From assembly GCA_902702965.1 (NCBI GenBank), contig CACRXP010001017.1:100267-164266 (forward strand): a stretch of 64,000 bases of DNA, written 5' to 3'. The stretch's first letter is position 1. Each line of letters starts with the position of its first letter. Shown one piece after another: positions 20,723 to 35,500 of the stretch. The notes beneath the pieces are model-generated. The model ran no database searches. It was given only the letters and a program-made list of their open reading frames with translations, and was not told where the DNA came from. The position numbers and the translations under genes were made by a program. The stretch comes from Spirometra erinaceieuropaei. Its lineage: Eukaryota; Platyhelminthes; Cestoda; Diphyllobothriidea; Diphyllobothriidae.

Positions 20723-23700
20723 CTGCAATGACAAGAATGGAAGTCACTGACGGGAGTTACCAGGGAAAAGGTAGGCTACTACAGATAAAGGGGGAGAGGA
20801 TGCTTGTGCCGTCTCTACGGTCAGCCACCCCAGCATTCAAACCAGTAGTCAGACCTGTATCCATTTCTTATAATAAGTTCTAGTCCACATGATAGCACTT
20901 ATCAAAGCGTGCTTCTACTCCCTCCCTTTGCGTAGCTTGGAGTCGCAAATGAAAGGATCTATCCTCCTCTTCTAACTACAGCCCACCATCGTCGTTGCAG
21001 TTGAAAGTTTCCATATTTTACATCGAACAGTGAGACCTGAAATTCGCCTCTATCTTATCCCCCGTCTTCGTTCGGTGCAACCGGAATGGTGTGCGCTGAA
21101 ATTCGAAAACTTACCTGCGTACACACCCTTGAGCCTCTGCTGCCGAATTGACCAACTGATCTATTCACTATTTTGGGAGCAACGCGCCGTGACACAATCA
21201 GCGCCGTTGGTGATACACGCAGAAAAGGGCGCCACCCATTACTGAAGCAACTTTCAGCAGCCTGCCCCGACTAGACCCACGAGCAAACGCATTCAAAGGC
21301 CCCGATTTGGAATTTGGGTCCGCTTGGCAGTGCTCGGCATGGCAACCAAAATAGATTCAGTGCCTGGACTTTAGTCCTTCACTTTTTGAATAAAGATCGG
21401 GCACTCATTTGTGGCACCTCAGTGTGTTTTTCTGTTTATCAAGCTCGAGAATTCTATCCCACGTGGCAACATTATTCTTAAAAATTAACCACACCAGCCA
21501 GCACTACCCCGAGGCCGGTCGTCTTGTAGACATTTCCTATCCCAATATGTATTCGGACAAAAAAAGCGCAAAGATCCAGCTTGCATTGTTACTTGCTTAC
21601 ATCTCTCCCTACTCGGGACTCAATCGCTGGGATGAGGCTTTTTAGAAGCTAAAAGGCTTATACCTTGTATGTGTGTACTTTAAACGCACTCGATGCGGGG
21701 TTTGGGATTGGTCTAGAATGTGAAAAGAATCCATGGGTTGAAATTACAACATAATAAATTACTTCCGAACGAATGGCCTACTGCTAAAATATAACATCCT
21801 CAGACATGCACCGCACAAACAGTCCAGAGCCAATTTTCCCCAAGGCACATTATTCGCACGGTGAAACGTGCATTTTGGGTGGAAGGAAAGCACGCTGTCC
21901 CAAGGGACTTTACTTCAAGTTCGCTGGAAACGTTCCAGTGCTCCTAACACTGTCGTATCGCTGAATTGACATCCCCGTATAAGCGGAATTTTCGTAATCA
22001 ACTTTGGGTTGGCTTAAACGCACAGATGTCTAATGAAGAAGGGGACAGTGACGTGGAGGCGTGATTCCGAAATTAGGCGACACTTGGGCACTTCCTAAAG
22101 AAGGGCTGACTGAAAGCCTGTCCATCGAGATGCGAGCTGAGTAGTGTAAGTAAATCGTAAATCACCACTTAGAACTGTTAGCCTTTATTCCATAGTTAAT
22201 TTAGGCATGTTTATACTGATCGGTTGACCTACATAAGCGATCAGAACACACACGGCGAATTCTTTTAAGTTTTGGCAAAAACAGAAGATTTAATTGTCTT
22301 CAGGCTTTAAAAACGTCCAGAGTGCCGTCGAAAACAAAATGCTACATCTCGAAATCCGCTAGCATCCCCTACAACACTGCAGTTAACCGCCTTTGGTTTG
22401 CAATAAAATGAGAGTTAACAGGTGTCTAGGCCGAATACAAACCTAGGAAACATGCTACGATGTTAGGGGAAGTGAGAAAATTGGCATTCTGAGAATCTAA
22501 AATAAAATTCGTTTCATAAAATGAGTGCATTAAAAAAGGACATTAACTGAAGTCGCCGGGCAAATAAGCCCCGAATACGTGGCAAAAGTCACAAACTGGA
22601 AAGCACGCATCAGGAAGAACTCGGAAAAGCAGAATAACAGACGTGAGACACTTAACTGCCTCTGGCCTGGCATGAAGACACAAATAAGAACACTTGCTAA
22701 AATGTCAGGGCAAGACCCGCTGTGAACATTTAACAGATAATTTGATGCATAAACGCGGTTGTACTTAACTAAAAGATCCAGCGGCTTCCTCAAGCAAATA
22801 AACCCCGAATGCGTGGCAGAAGTCGGGAGCCAGAAACCACGCATCAGGCCAAACTCGGCCAAGAAAGACAACAGACCTGCGGATAGATTGATAAAGTGCT
22901 ACATCCGGTCTCATTATGCCTTTAATTAGTCAACCATAAAACCGACCACCATATGGAGACAGGAACAATAGCGTGCGCATAAACAGGTTGCAGGCAGTCC
23001 ACAGATGGAATCGATCAGATGAGCCATAAGGACTTCATTCAACCGAGGTTGATCAGTGCCTTGACAATTAGCACCTTATTGTTTGAGATGTCACTCTACA
23101 GAAGCCTGAAAGGAATTATTGTGATTCCTCTAAAGAGTACATGCACCAGGTAAAAGCGGCTATGCTAAAAAATCTGTTGGTATAATAATGCAATATAAGG
23201 CAGGCTTCTTTGCAAACAACAGGAATAAAGGAAGTCCTTCTGACAAATAAAGGAACTTTAAAATGGTTAATGTTGCTTTGCCTGCTCGCAACAGCCAGTC
23301 ATAAGCACCCTAGGGTTGCAGGGGCACATGGAGGTTAAAGTCAGGCATCATGGAGCACTTAAAACAAACGCTCTTACCGCACGAACTACCTGGATCACGC
23401 TGTCAGCTGAAATTGGAAAGATGTGAGTAGAGTTCACTGACCGTTCCCTAATACAGGACTGGCATAGGCCTTTACGTTATACGCCGGGAGTCCTGCTAAA
23501 ACTAACCTATGGAAAGGAAAAAATAGTCTTATTCTTGTTGGAAACATTTCCCCGTCATTTCTTCTCAGAAAGAATACGACCTCCCCTGCGGGCATCAGAT
23601 AGCGTTCAGGTCACTGATCTAGGCCAGCGTTCACGACCTCGTGGTTTGGGAAATTTGTATATTAAACGCCACAGGCGAAGAAGAAATGATGCGGTGTGTG

Positions 23701-26481
23701 CGTTTTCGCCTCCAGCTGCTCCAACCCTAGGCTGACCGCTGTTCAGAAAAAGACAGTGCTCAAGTGCTTGTCGGCACCAACTGAGGAATACGACAAATCC
23801 ATGGTTATTGATAATGGAACTGTTTTCACATCCGCAGACCAATTCGCATACGACTGGAGTATCATCTCAGCAAACACGGATATTAAAGGAGAAATTTCAC
23901 GTCCGATCCCCAAAGGCAGGTTGCAACACGCATACACGTTAAAACGAAACTGGGGATGTATGTGACTGTTGTCCTGGCAATGTTCCTGTACCTGGCGGAG
24001 ACGTTAAGAGTTCGCCAATGCCAGTAAAGGAAGAGCCAATCAGTTGTCCCCGAAGAGTACTGACGGTGGGATGCTGTAGAACACGAACATGGACAGTACC
24101 TATTGCATGCAACAGCAGGTTGAACTACGATGGAGCGACTACACTGTATAGGTAGGCGGTGTCCATTCAAGAGACTACTCTCCGGCGATCTCCATGTAGA
24201 CTTTCACTGGAAATGCGGACGAAAGTGACAATATGACGCTCTGAAGACTTCTCTCAAGCACCTGAAAGCTCACCAGGAGGCGTTGTTAGGCCTTTCACAG
24301 GATCAACAGATCGAGCGCATTGCCACAATAACTGCTGCAGCAACCTGCGTGGGAAACCGGATAGCTAAAGTCACAGGAACGTGTCAAGTACGAAGGACGG
24401 CAACGCCACGTATGAATCCCGCCATTGTCCGACACCCGTCAATATGCTCGCATTGTCAACTGACGAACAACATTGGGCACACCCTACCGTTGACAAGACT
24501 AATTCCCCTCCCCCATAAAAACACGCTACCAAAACTGTCTGTATTGTCACTGAAGACGTTCATTCTACTAATTATTGTCAGTGTGGCACTGTGGTTCAGT
24601 CCCGGTGCGTACTGGTTGGAAATGCCCGTACCCAACGTAACCGGAATACGGGGATACTCACCACTGCCGCGGATTAGGACATGGTGCCGCCTTATGCCCA
24701 TTGTGAACGCACATTCCAATCACGCAAATACCTATTCGGTCGAAATTTGACTTGACAACCAATGCCTGGAACGTCTATCGGCACTGGGTACGCACTCGCT
24801 CCTCGCCCACATTGTTCCAGCTTTCAAACAACGCATAGACCTATTTGTCCATATGCACGTGCATAATAGGTTTAGCAAAACGGCTCATAGTATGTGCCTC
24901 ATTTGGGCCAGCTTTCTTTAAATGTGAACATTGAGTCCAGTTATGCACAGACATATCCAACCAATGCGTTAACTATCGGTAAGACAATATAAATTGGTCA
25001 TACCACGTAATTTTCTATCATTGTTTTGACAGGCGAAGTATCGTAGGTGGGCATGTGCAACACTCAGGTACGTAAGAACTGAGTTTTGGCGAAGTCCGGT
25101 CATGTGAATTGAAAGACCGGTACGTGTAGCGCGCTTAGATAGCGGCTTTCACAGCCCGCCAGCCGGTGGGTCGAGTCTCGCCATCAGTTGACCGACTGAC
25201 TCACTGGCGTTTTTAAGGTAAAACATAGTGTGAGGCCAATACTGGATGACCCTTCCTTATGGCAGATCTGTGCATTCGGCACTACGATAACTTTGGAGGC
25301 GCTTGAACATAACCGGTCGCTGCCTCGATCATCGCGAGTAACTAAAAATGATCACAACGTTGTCATTTATGTTTAAACTGTCGTTACTTATTTTTTCAAG
25401 TAGCACGGATTACTGAACTTCCAATTCTCGTGCGCTCGAAACTGCAATCGCTGCCTCTAATTCAGGACCGTATGGTAGCCTGCACTACACAAATCGCCGG
25501 TGAACGCTGAATTACCTTCCCCGTAGATTCCTCATTGACATCTTGCTGTCAAGACTATGAAATTACATTCCTCTTCTCATCCACATTTACCTGGGCGTTT
25601 GCGTCCATCGATGTGACCGACCTTTCCAAATAGCCGGTGGTTGGCGATTATGTAAGTTTAAATTTTGTTGTTAGACCATTGCCAGTTGATTGAGTGCTCC
25701 ATTGGAACTAGTACCTGCGATTATTTCAAGTTCCCTACCAATTATGAGTTAGTCATTAACATATGCAGTCACCAGCTGGCCACATAGCGTTGGCTGGGGC
25801 TGGTAACGTATGACTGCATTTTTCATTACGCAGTCCTCTGTCGTGGCTGATTTGTACGACTATGAAGGCTCCGACTTACTCTACAATTTTCCGCTGTTAT
25901 AACATAGATTGTATATATGTTATTGAAAAGACAGTCAATGTCTACCTTCAGATATATTGGGAACATTCGTTTGGGGTAGGTTAGATATATCTTTCACGCG
26001 CTGACGCTCCATTATCGACGTGCGCAGGTCGTTGCCTATATCCACAGTTAACTTGTTGAATATACACTAACCAATAGGTTCGCCGATTCAGGGTCGTGAC
26101 ATTATCTGGGATCGGATTTGTGAATCTTGTCTAGCACGGTGTTTATATTAGGGGTTCGTTTTTTAAACAAAAAGTGGTGGCTGTAGGATTTTTTTCCCAT
26201 TTCTCATTTAATGAGGCGACATTTGGGTTTATATTTGTTCCACTCAAACGATCCCCAATTTCACCAGCCCCGCACTACAGGCGTTTATGGTTTGGTTCAA
26301 GATGGAGGGGAGGGGAGGAGGGGGGGCTATGCTTTGGTCAAAACTTGTTGCTAACTGCTGGAATAACTTGGCCCTCCTTTGGAACGGGGACCAAGCTGCA
26401 GTGGTTTCTTCTCAGTGTGGCCCATATGACATCCCCAAATTCTGTGAATCCCGGCCCTGATACGTGTGAAGTGAGCAGCCT

Positions 26482-26518
<37 letters not shown>

Positions 26519-29510
26519 GTGCTCTTTGACTTTGGCAGCCAATGAACTCACCTTCACCACCGGTCGTCTTGGCGCTGTTCTGTCATCCGAAATAGGTGTG
26601 GAGAAATTAAATAAGGCAAATACAACAGGAGTCTGCTTCAATACACATAAATTCGTATACAAATCATCCGTCGGCCCACCTCGTGGGGTAGTGGTGGACC
26701 TCATCGATTGCGACGACCGGATTATCGGGCAGCGCATTCACAGCGCCCAGTCATACGCGAGTTTTCCCGTTCTCTGGCGAACGAAACTGTCACATTAAGT
26801 AAGAATTACTGAACCGTCAAGAATAAAGCAGTGCTTTTTCTAAAAACTACGCCTGAAGTTGCCACCATATCGCTATGACGAATGAGTTTCGCGATTGTAA
26901 AAAAGACTGCTTTACATTTTAGCAAATTCTCCCGGTTGAGCAGCAAGCGTCACTAAGTTACTTGATCATGACAAGGAGAGAATGGCGGACTTGCCTGTGA
27001 TAGACAGCAGCATTAAGTAGAATTATGGAATAGTACTCTGCTTCCAGAGGGTTAGCAGAATACTGCCAAGAACTCGAACTCAAGTTCCACAGATGATGAC
27101 GAGGGTTAAGGCCAACGAGACGATCGGGGTATTCAGTCCAAAGTAAAAAGGCCGCATCTATCTGAAATCACGCACGGGAAAAAGTGTGTGAAGGCCTATC
27201 TTTTTCTAATAAGAGTTAGAGATTATAGGCATGGTAGGAGGGTAAACCTACGGCACCAGGTGGAGTATAAGGGTGGAATTTGACCGACAACTTAGGGGTA
27301 TATGTAGCAAATACTCTTGGATGAAATGGGCGAGATATAAAAGAATTCTTGAAGTGTCGAGAATGTTCTCAGTTAGAGAAAATACTACTCAATTACACCG
27401 ACGGTAGGCCGATAGGGGTAACGACTATCACAGGCCTACGCCAACGTGCTCGTGAGGTCTAGCCCACGAGTGCCGAAATAGTTTGTCCCGAAACACAAAC
27501 AAATCAGGCTACACCACTCCAATTTGGTTCATAAACTAACTTGAATGTTGTAACTGACAAACCTTTCGGTGAACACACTTTCCAGATACGTAAGATAATA
27601 GCCCAACGAATGCCCGGGCTGAATCCCCTTCAATGTCTTCATTTATACAGCCATGTTTCGTTTACACAAAAAGGTACAATTCCCACTCCTACAGCGAATT
27701 AAGTCTCTTTTGACATGAACATATGGAGGGTAGATAATATATTTTATAGAAAATTTAAATTCCAAAACATTGATTTACAGGATTCTTCTTGACAACAATA
27801 TAGAAAGGCAGTCGTAAAGCCAAGAAACTAGGTAGCATTACGAACATCCAAAAAACTAAAAAAAAGAATGTTTCAAAAAGTAGGAAACACAGAGAAGTCA
27901 AATTTTCTCCTCGTCCAAATGGCGCTTATAAAGAAGGGGTGGCTTTTCGCGAAATAGTTACAGGCGGCATGTTTTATACTGATCAGTTTTTTAAAAGTGT
28001 CCGGTTGGTCAGTCATAGAATACAGGTGCCTGAGCTTAGGACATGAATGAAGTGACCAAAAAGAAGATGCAATACATGAATTTTTGACAGCACAGGCGAC
28101 CGTGTTGATTCTGCCTAGTGCGTCTAGGCAGAAATCACTGCTACTGTCCAACTGCAGAACCAAACAACACAATGCGGCGGACAGTGGACAACAAGTTCCT
28201 GTGAGGGAACTAAAAGTCCCGAGGCCTGGACCCACATTTTACACAGGCTTTCAAGCACATAAGATTACAGAATGCCAGGTTTTAATCATGCCAATCGCAA
28301 AATACAACGGAAAAGTAATCCATGTACGCAGCATGTGGATTTTGGTCCAATAATCTGTCAGATACCGGAATAAATCATACCTTTGAAGGAAATTCTATTT
28401 ATTCTTGCGACTACCTCAATCAGACTATGCCTTAATGAGATGACATGTAGAAAACCATGTATTACACGGAAGTAACAGAAAATTGGATTTCACGTCTTTT
28501 AGGGCACTTCAGCAGAAATTTCTGCAGTCTGGGACGAACAGGGTACGACGTACACCCATGTTAATTGCAATAATTAAGGACGAGCAGACAACCTCTTTGG
28601 AGGGAAGTGAGGACATAGAAGAGTTTAATTTAGAAGAAACGCCAAACACGAAACCGAAAACTTAACAAGCGGGCGAAAGCTCACTGTGTGCTCACAAAAA
28701 CAGGTTTGGGTTTACTTTCTTTAAATCTAAAATACGTCCCCCTTTCAGGTAAAAAAAACTTAAATAAGACGGAGTTCCTCATGAAAATAACGCATCAGAG
28801 GGGTTAGTTGCGCATTACTTCTGGGAATATAGAATATGTAAATGCATGGAAAAAACACATATAACGCATACTACCTAGAACGGCGTTTATTCGCGTATAA
28901 TTTCCATAAGTGCGTGGAAATGCATTCAACTAAGAATGGGAGCGAAAATGAATTGCAGGATCGTTTTGCGAAGAGGGGCGGAAGCCCGCTTTCAGTAAAA
29001 AGCCAGCACGTTGGCGTGTACGCGTTGAAATAAGATTTTTTGTAGTCAGTAAGAAAACATCGTTGACACAACCGCTCTTACTAGAAAACCCATGCAAACA
29101 TGTCGGAACTCATTTCGTGGGGTTTCGATGCGTACTGTAATAATGATGTTAAGGGGAAAATGGCCACCTCGCATTTCGCAGATAGTCATATGCGGCCTGG
29201 AGTTGCCGCGTGCCCCTAACACGGGCCCCGCAGCAGATGCGCTGGATCAGAGGGGGGGGGGTAAGCGGGGGTTCGGTAGGCGTCATCATGAACGGGCACG
29301 CCAAGCTGCAGGTTCACGCCACACCAATTGGGATATGTGTCACCTCCTCCCTATCTTTGTTGCCGTACAAAATCCTGGACAGTGTACGTTGCGGACAGGA
29401 GGGGGGTGTTGTGGTACGTCTAGGTGCGAGTTTTCGCTGCGCCAACCACCTGCGTTTTCTCCCGCATCCGATCTTATTGACTCCGTCTTAACACGGGATC
29501 CAGGTGGTGG

Positions 29511-29556
<46 letters not shown>

Positions 29557-32500
29557 GAGTGTGTGGCAGACGCATAGCAAGCCTGCTATCACTTTAAACT
29601 AACTCATGCTCAAGTCACCGTCCCTGCGCCCACCCTGTTGCGGAGTACACGGTAGATATCGTCGGTAACGACGGTCGAATTATCGGAGTTACCGCATTCG
29701 TGCGTAGATGTTAGGATGCAGAACGTGTATCGCATGTAATAGGGATGCCTGAGAGAAAACAGTCGGGTTGATTTTTATTTACCAAAACCAACGTAAAATC
29801 ATAGGTGCAAGATAAAGCGACGAGGTGAAGGCGGACAGAAACTGGAAGAACAGACTTACTGCGGTGCTGGTAAGGTTTGTAGAACTAAATTCAAGGCTCC
29901 AAACGGCAAGAGTGGGGATGTCAGACACTGGAAGAAAACGATCGGAGAGAGAGACTGTTTTAGGACCGAGGCGGGCAATTTTGGCCCGCGGAAGCCAGAC
30001 AGAGGTTTCACGACCAAAAAGTGTCGACAGCTGAGACTCCGAAGGTGGTATAAGGTCACACTGCCATATTACGAGGACCTAAAATAGAGAAACAAGTAGG
30101 TGTAAGTTGAAATCTCCCGATCAAGGTCGTTTACACATAGCATTAAAGACCAATTCAAAATACATACAAGAACTCGGATGCAAACACACTTACGAAACGC
30201 TAGTTGGGTTTTCTGAATCTTAACTTGCCTCAATAGAACCTATAGTTAGCGCTCTGAATAAACACTATAATGGCAGCGGTGATAACAGTTAATCAGAACG
30301 ACTGGAAAACAGTGAAAAACATACTTTGACAAGGTACTTTGAGCGGGAAAATTGTGGAGCAAATGATGACAAGTGCTCATAGTACAACCGGCAGAAAGGT
30401 TCGCGGACCACGACCGATAGAGTAAACCCTCGAAGTAGTTGTTCTAAAGATAGAAGACGGTTGAAAGCGCGAAAATGTAATTTACACACACAGCTTAAAA
30501 TATCAAAACTACAATTACGGTTACACAAACGGTAAAAAAAACCTCGTAAGAACTCACTTTGGCATCGAGGGGGAAGTTCTGAAGATGGATATGCACATGC
30601 ATCAATGGACACAACCGGGTTGATCAAAAGACCACCGGGTGGCAGATTCCAATGTGAATGGCGCTTTTGTCGAAGTGAAATGCGATTTCGAATAATCTGC
30701 GTGAAAACATAGGAGAATGATTTCACTTAGACATTATACACAGTGAGTGACAAAATTTATGAAATATGCGAAGATTCACGAAAAATATCCAATAAATCGG
30801 AAGCCGACTCATTAGCCGGAGCACTAAAGAACGAGTGATCCCCGGACACGAGAAAAATAAACAATCTACATAACAGTTAAAAATAACAATTATTAAAAGA
30901 AAAGATAAAAAGATGAAAGCACGAAAATTTCTGTCAAATGAGTATCTAATGCTTGCCAAAGCAAGCAATTTAGTAGGTAAATCAGTACAAGCAAAGCCAT
31001 TTTAAGAAATCCTTGTAGATAATCGACGGGTAAAAGCTCATCCAACGAATGGTGTGATCCATGGTAAGGTCCCTAGACAGGGGTTTTGAAGTTTAGCAAA
31101 GTTTTGCAAGGCGGTTCGCAAGAAGTTCGTTTAACATTTCTCGCTGTGCATTGTCCGGGATAAGCCTGACCACGGCGAAAATTATGCTCTTGATCAAATA
31201 AAAGACTTTCCCCAATACATTCCAGCCCCCCTCAAAATGCACTTTACTGGGGTATTCCACAGCTAGATTCTCGTGGTCTTCATCTTTTTTTGGAGAAGAT
31301 TAAAATGCGTTGGCCGCTCACGCGCTTCTCCAAGTGATACTGGCAATTTATATTCTGCAAACTAACTCTGTTTGGCCCGTAATGTGAGACTGTTTTGTTA
31401 CCTATGCGCAATCCTAGTCTCAAGTTTACGAACAGAAATACGTTACGGAGTGGTAATCTGAAAATGAAAACACTTCTTAGACGTCTAATGTGGTACCAGT
31501 TGTGTAAGAAGTATGTATATGCAGAAACTAACCAAGAAAAATGTACCTTAGTTGAAGTTTATATAACCGCTTTGATGGGTCCTTCCGCGATGGCTGATGA
31601 CGGTTAATAAGGCCACAAATGGTCACTCCAGTCTCCCTTCTCTTTGTCGGTAACCCCTTATCCGTGTATACTACTAGTTGCAGTGCGAGTGTCTGCGGGG
31701 CATCAGATCAAGCACAAACATAAATGCTAACAATGGTAGAGGGACGCTCATATATAGCGTTACAGAACTCATTCGTCGCGTTGTGCCTAGGGGCCCAATC
31801 TCGAGCCCCGCCGGCAGCCGCTCGGCGGCTATTAGTATAGGGCGTTGGACTTCAAGCCCAGGGGTCGCAGGTTCGAGTTTCGGGGGTCGATGGAGAAATC
31901 AAAAAGTCTGTAGTACTGATCGGAGCACTTCAGGATTGTCATTAACCGTTCCTATACAACGACGCCGCCATTGACGAACTCCGTCAAGTGTAAACGAATA
32001 ACAACCTGGACTTACCGCCCTCTCACCCAGAAACAATTCAAGTCTTACACAAACTCTCTGGTTGGAAAGCACCGGGATCCGACATGATATCGGCAGAAGT
32101 CTACAAACACGGCGACCCCCGCCGGTTGATAGATGAACTCGCAAACCTATTTCAGGTGTGGATCCCAAGACAAGGATGCGACGATCGTTCTCTATAAGCA
32201 GGAAGGGGACCACCAACTCTGTGATAGCTAATGAGGAATCTCGCTGCTCAACATCGCCGGAAAGACTGAGTTCGCATCCTTCTCAACCGTCTCAACACAA
32301 ATCTCGAACAAAGGCTTCTGCTGGAAAATCAGTGTGGATTCCAACGCTACCGCGGAACCACCGACATGATCTCCGTCGCCCGCCAGCTGCAGGAGAATTG
32401 TCAGGAGATTCGGACCCACCTCTACGCTCCCTTTGTGGACTTGACGAAAGCCTTCGACACGGTGAATGGCGATGGACTGTGAAAATTATGCAAAAGTTCG

Positions 32501-35500
32501 ACTGTTCTGAACGAATCAGGCACATTGTGTGTCGGCTCCCGGAGGGGATCATGGCATCTTGACGACTTTACTGTATGACGGAGAGACCTGGACAGCCTAC
32601 GAGAAGCAAGCGCGGAAACTCAATCGCTTCTACCTTAGTTGTCTCCGTCGGATACTATGGCTGAGGTGGCAGGACGGGACCCCGGACATATAAGTTCTGG
32701 AACGGACTGGAATCCTCCGCATCACGCCATGATGAGGCAGCTGCAACTACGCTAGAGCGGCCATTTCGTGAGGATGGACGGCGAGCGCCTACCAAAACAA
32801 CTCTTCTATGGAGATGACGTTACGGGGTGCTCGTCGCCAAGGTGGTCAAAAGTGTCGCGACATGGACCGTGAAGCAGCTACAGATCCAATCAGAGGCTTA
32901 GGAAGGCCAGGCACAGAACCAACCGGCCTAGAAAAGAGCAATGAAGACTGGAGAAGCCATCTATGAAGCCAACCGGATCGCCGCTATCAAAATCAGAAGG
33001 GAAGCTTGCAAGTTTCAGGGGTTCCTGATCTGCAACGCCAACCCCTAACCCCTCCTAAAATGCCCACGCTGTCAACGAATATTCCGCGCGCGGACCGGCC
33101 TCGTCGAACGTCCCCGGACTTAATGCCCCAGTCCGACAACTCCATCTGCTTCGTCTTCTACTGTTCCTGCTTCAGCCCCCACGGCATTCACTACAACTAC
33201 CGCCTTCCACCGAGGCTCAAAATCCTCGTACTGCATCGCCATCGGTCGCCGCTACGTCCATCATCCCTCCCACAACCTCCGAGGCGACGAGGGCGACCAC
33301 CACAGCCCCCACTCCCAACACCGAAAAAAAACTCTCCCGACCAGCGTACCCACCACTGGCAGCATCACGACAACCGGTCCAATATCTCCTTACTTCTCCT
33401 GCCCACAATGTCAATGCACGTTCGCCGCGTTTGAATGTACCATGGTGCGCTGAATGTCGCGACCTGGAAGGTTGCCAACTTACGGGATAACTCGGTCCTC
33501 GCAGCCAGCCTAGTTTGTGCTTTTGTGGGTTGAGCGGCGGACAGACGGACTGAGAGTTAGGCCTCTATGGCCTCTATGGCGCCGCCACCTTTTTCAAATG
33601 CAGAATGCTTCTAATTTGCAAATGTAGGCTGGAATTAACGTTACCTTGTGTCCAGACAAGTTTCTGTGCTGTCCTAAACTAAGTTTGAGCATTCATGGCC
33701 GTTTTCTATGAGAGGATAGTAATTTAAACTCACCAGTTTTATCAGACGGAACTTGCTGAACTTGAAAATTTGTTTTTTCTCCATGTAAATCAGGCGGAGC
33801 AGGGTGTTGGCAAGGATATTTTTATAATCTAGACATTGTGTCGATCTTGAGAAGTCGAATTTACAAATCTGCGTGATTTAATGTCCTAAAACTCAGTAAT
33901 AACGCCTACAGGTAATTCTTTGTTGAAACGCTCCGCCATTTTCTTGTCCCTTTCCAATAATCAGTAACTTACCACGAAAAAGGCCCTTCAATAAGTGGCC
34001 ATGCTAAATTTTTAAACACATGGCATGATATTTTTTGCGTGGTTTACTTTCCACTAGTGCGTAATTTAACAACGGGGTGGGTAGACAGCAGTTTTAGTAA
34101 TATCTTGCTATCTACGTAACAACTCCATTTTGACTTTATAATCGTCAAATGCAGCCTTTAAGTATGCAAATATAGCGAAAATGGCCTCGGTACAAAGAGT
34201 AAAGTGGGTTCTTCCGCTTGCAACAGTAAAATTATCGCTACTTTTCAGGGGAGCTTTACTAAATGACCTAAGGTGTATTCACTGTTGACTTTCGTTGTGT
34301 ACGCTCAATTTTCTCGGCGATGAGATTTCACGTTTGGGTGATTACAAATGTGACCCAAACGGCCGTCTGCCTTAGAAATAAGGCCCAAAAACCCATTACT
34401 TCGACAAATCTTTTTAAGAAATATCTTATTTTGATAGTTTTGACAAGCATGACGCATGCTAGTTGACGCATAAATTCATGAGATCAAAAATCTGAAGTTT
34501 CGAAACTAGAGTATGTACCAGAAAGCACATGGGGGACGCTGAGGAACGCACTGGTGGGACAAACAGCCCGCAGATGTGTCACGTATCGCAAAATATTGGC
34601 GAAACAAGGGTATGACCTCTTAGTTATTACCTCTATTCTCAGTATGGTAAACCATGCCAAGATACCAAATACACACCCAAAAAGTCAATAGTGTAGCTAA
34701 AAAGCGAACCCACCTCCAGTGTGGTCATAATAATTGATCGCAGGGAAGAAAAGTAGGTGCTCCAGATAAAGCGAATCCGCTCGCGCATTTGAATGATTCT
34801 ACTGTCAGGAATATCACGAAGAATGTCAGGCAGGGTAGAAAGAATCCTTTCGTCACCCATGATGACGGCTTCTTGCCAATCGATCACTTCCGAAAACGGT
34901 AACTGCCAGTCGTTCGCCAGTATTACCGGAATACATTCGGCTTTAAGGACCTCCAAAAACCTGCAATTTAAAACAGCCGTAGTAGCGTTTTCTCTAGGAC
35001 AACAGCAGGTTATAAAGGGCGCCCAGCGAAGTGTATGCACACCTCAGCGTCGCATGAAAGACAGGAACGAAAGTTCTGATCAACCATTGCGACCGATATC
35101 ACCACTAATCGGTTTGACCTCCGTACAGGACAGAGATTAAAGTTAGCAGCTGAGGTCCTTGTTGAGTAAAACAAACGAAATACTGCGTGAAACTGGCGTG
35201 TAAAGTCTTTGGAATGCGTTGATCGATCTGGCAGAAATAATACTTATCCGGGAAACCATGTGTCCAGGGTGAGCAGCAGTAATTTTATGTACGTCTAATT
35301 GTGTTGACAATGATAGCAAGGCGAGCCCTCCGTTACTGTGGTACTTATCTCATAATCAGTAGTGATCTGACAAATTACGACCGCCGTCGACACAAACTGC
35401 TTTTGTTCTAGATTTTAAAATGTTTTCAACAAAAATGCGCAGACTGCGGGGAGCAGTACAGAGTACGCTTATTTTGGAGAAGACTTCACTGCTTCTCCAT

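Larger units (their letters stand above)
20723..30557. other. EXT1 intron region; early GT64 exons expected but not found
   Basis: About 150 residues of the GT64 domain, including the DxD motif, should be encoded on the - strand here. I did not recognise them. The region holds two microsatellites, a tRNA-like stretch near 25.1 kb and a short direct repeat at 22.55/22.79 kb. Confidence 0.5.

Noticed and set aside
24283..24750. 155-codon plus-strand frame
   Set aside because: No domain, no splice context and no support on composition; probably chance in a CA-rich stretch.
26351..26737. Frames spanning the (GT)n tract
   Set aside because: They consist largely of repeat-encoded residues and have no recognisable domain.
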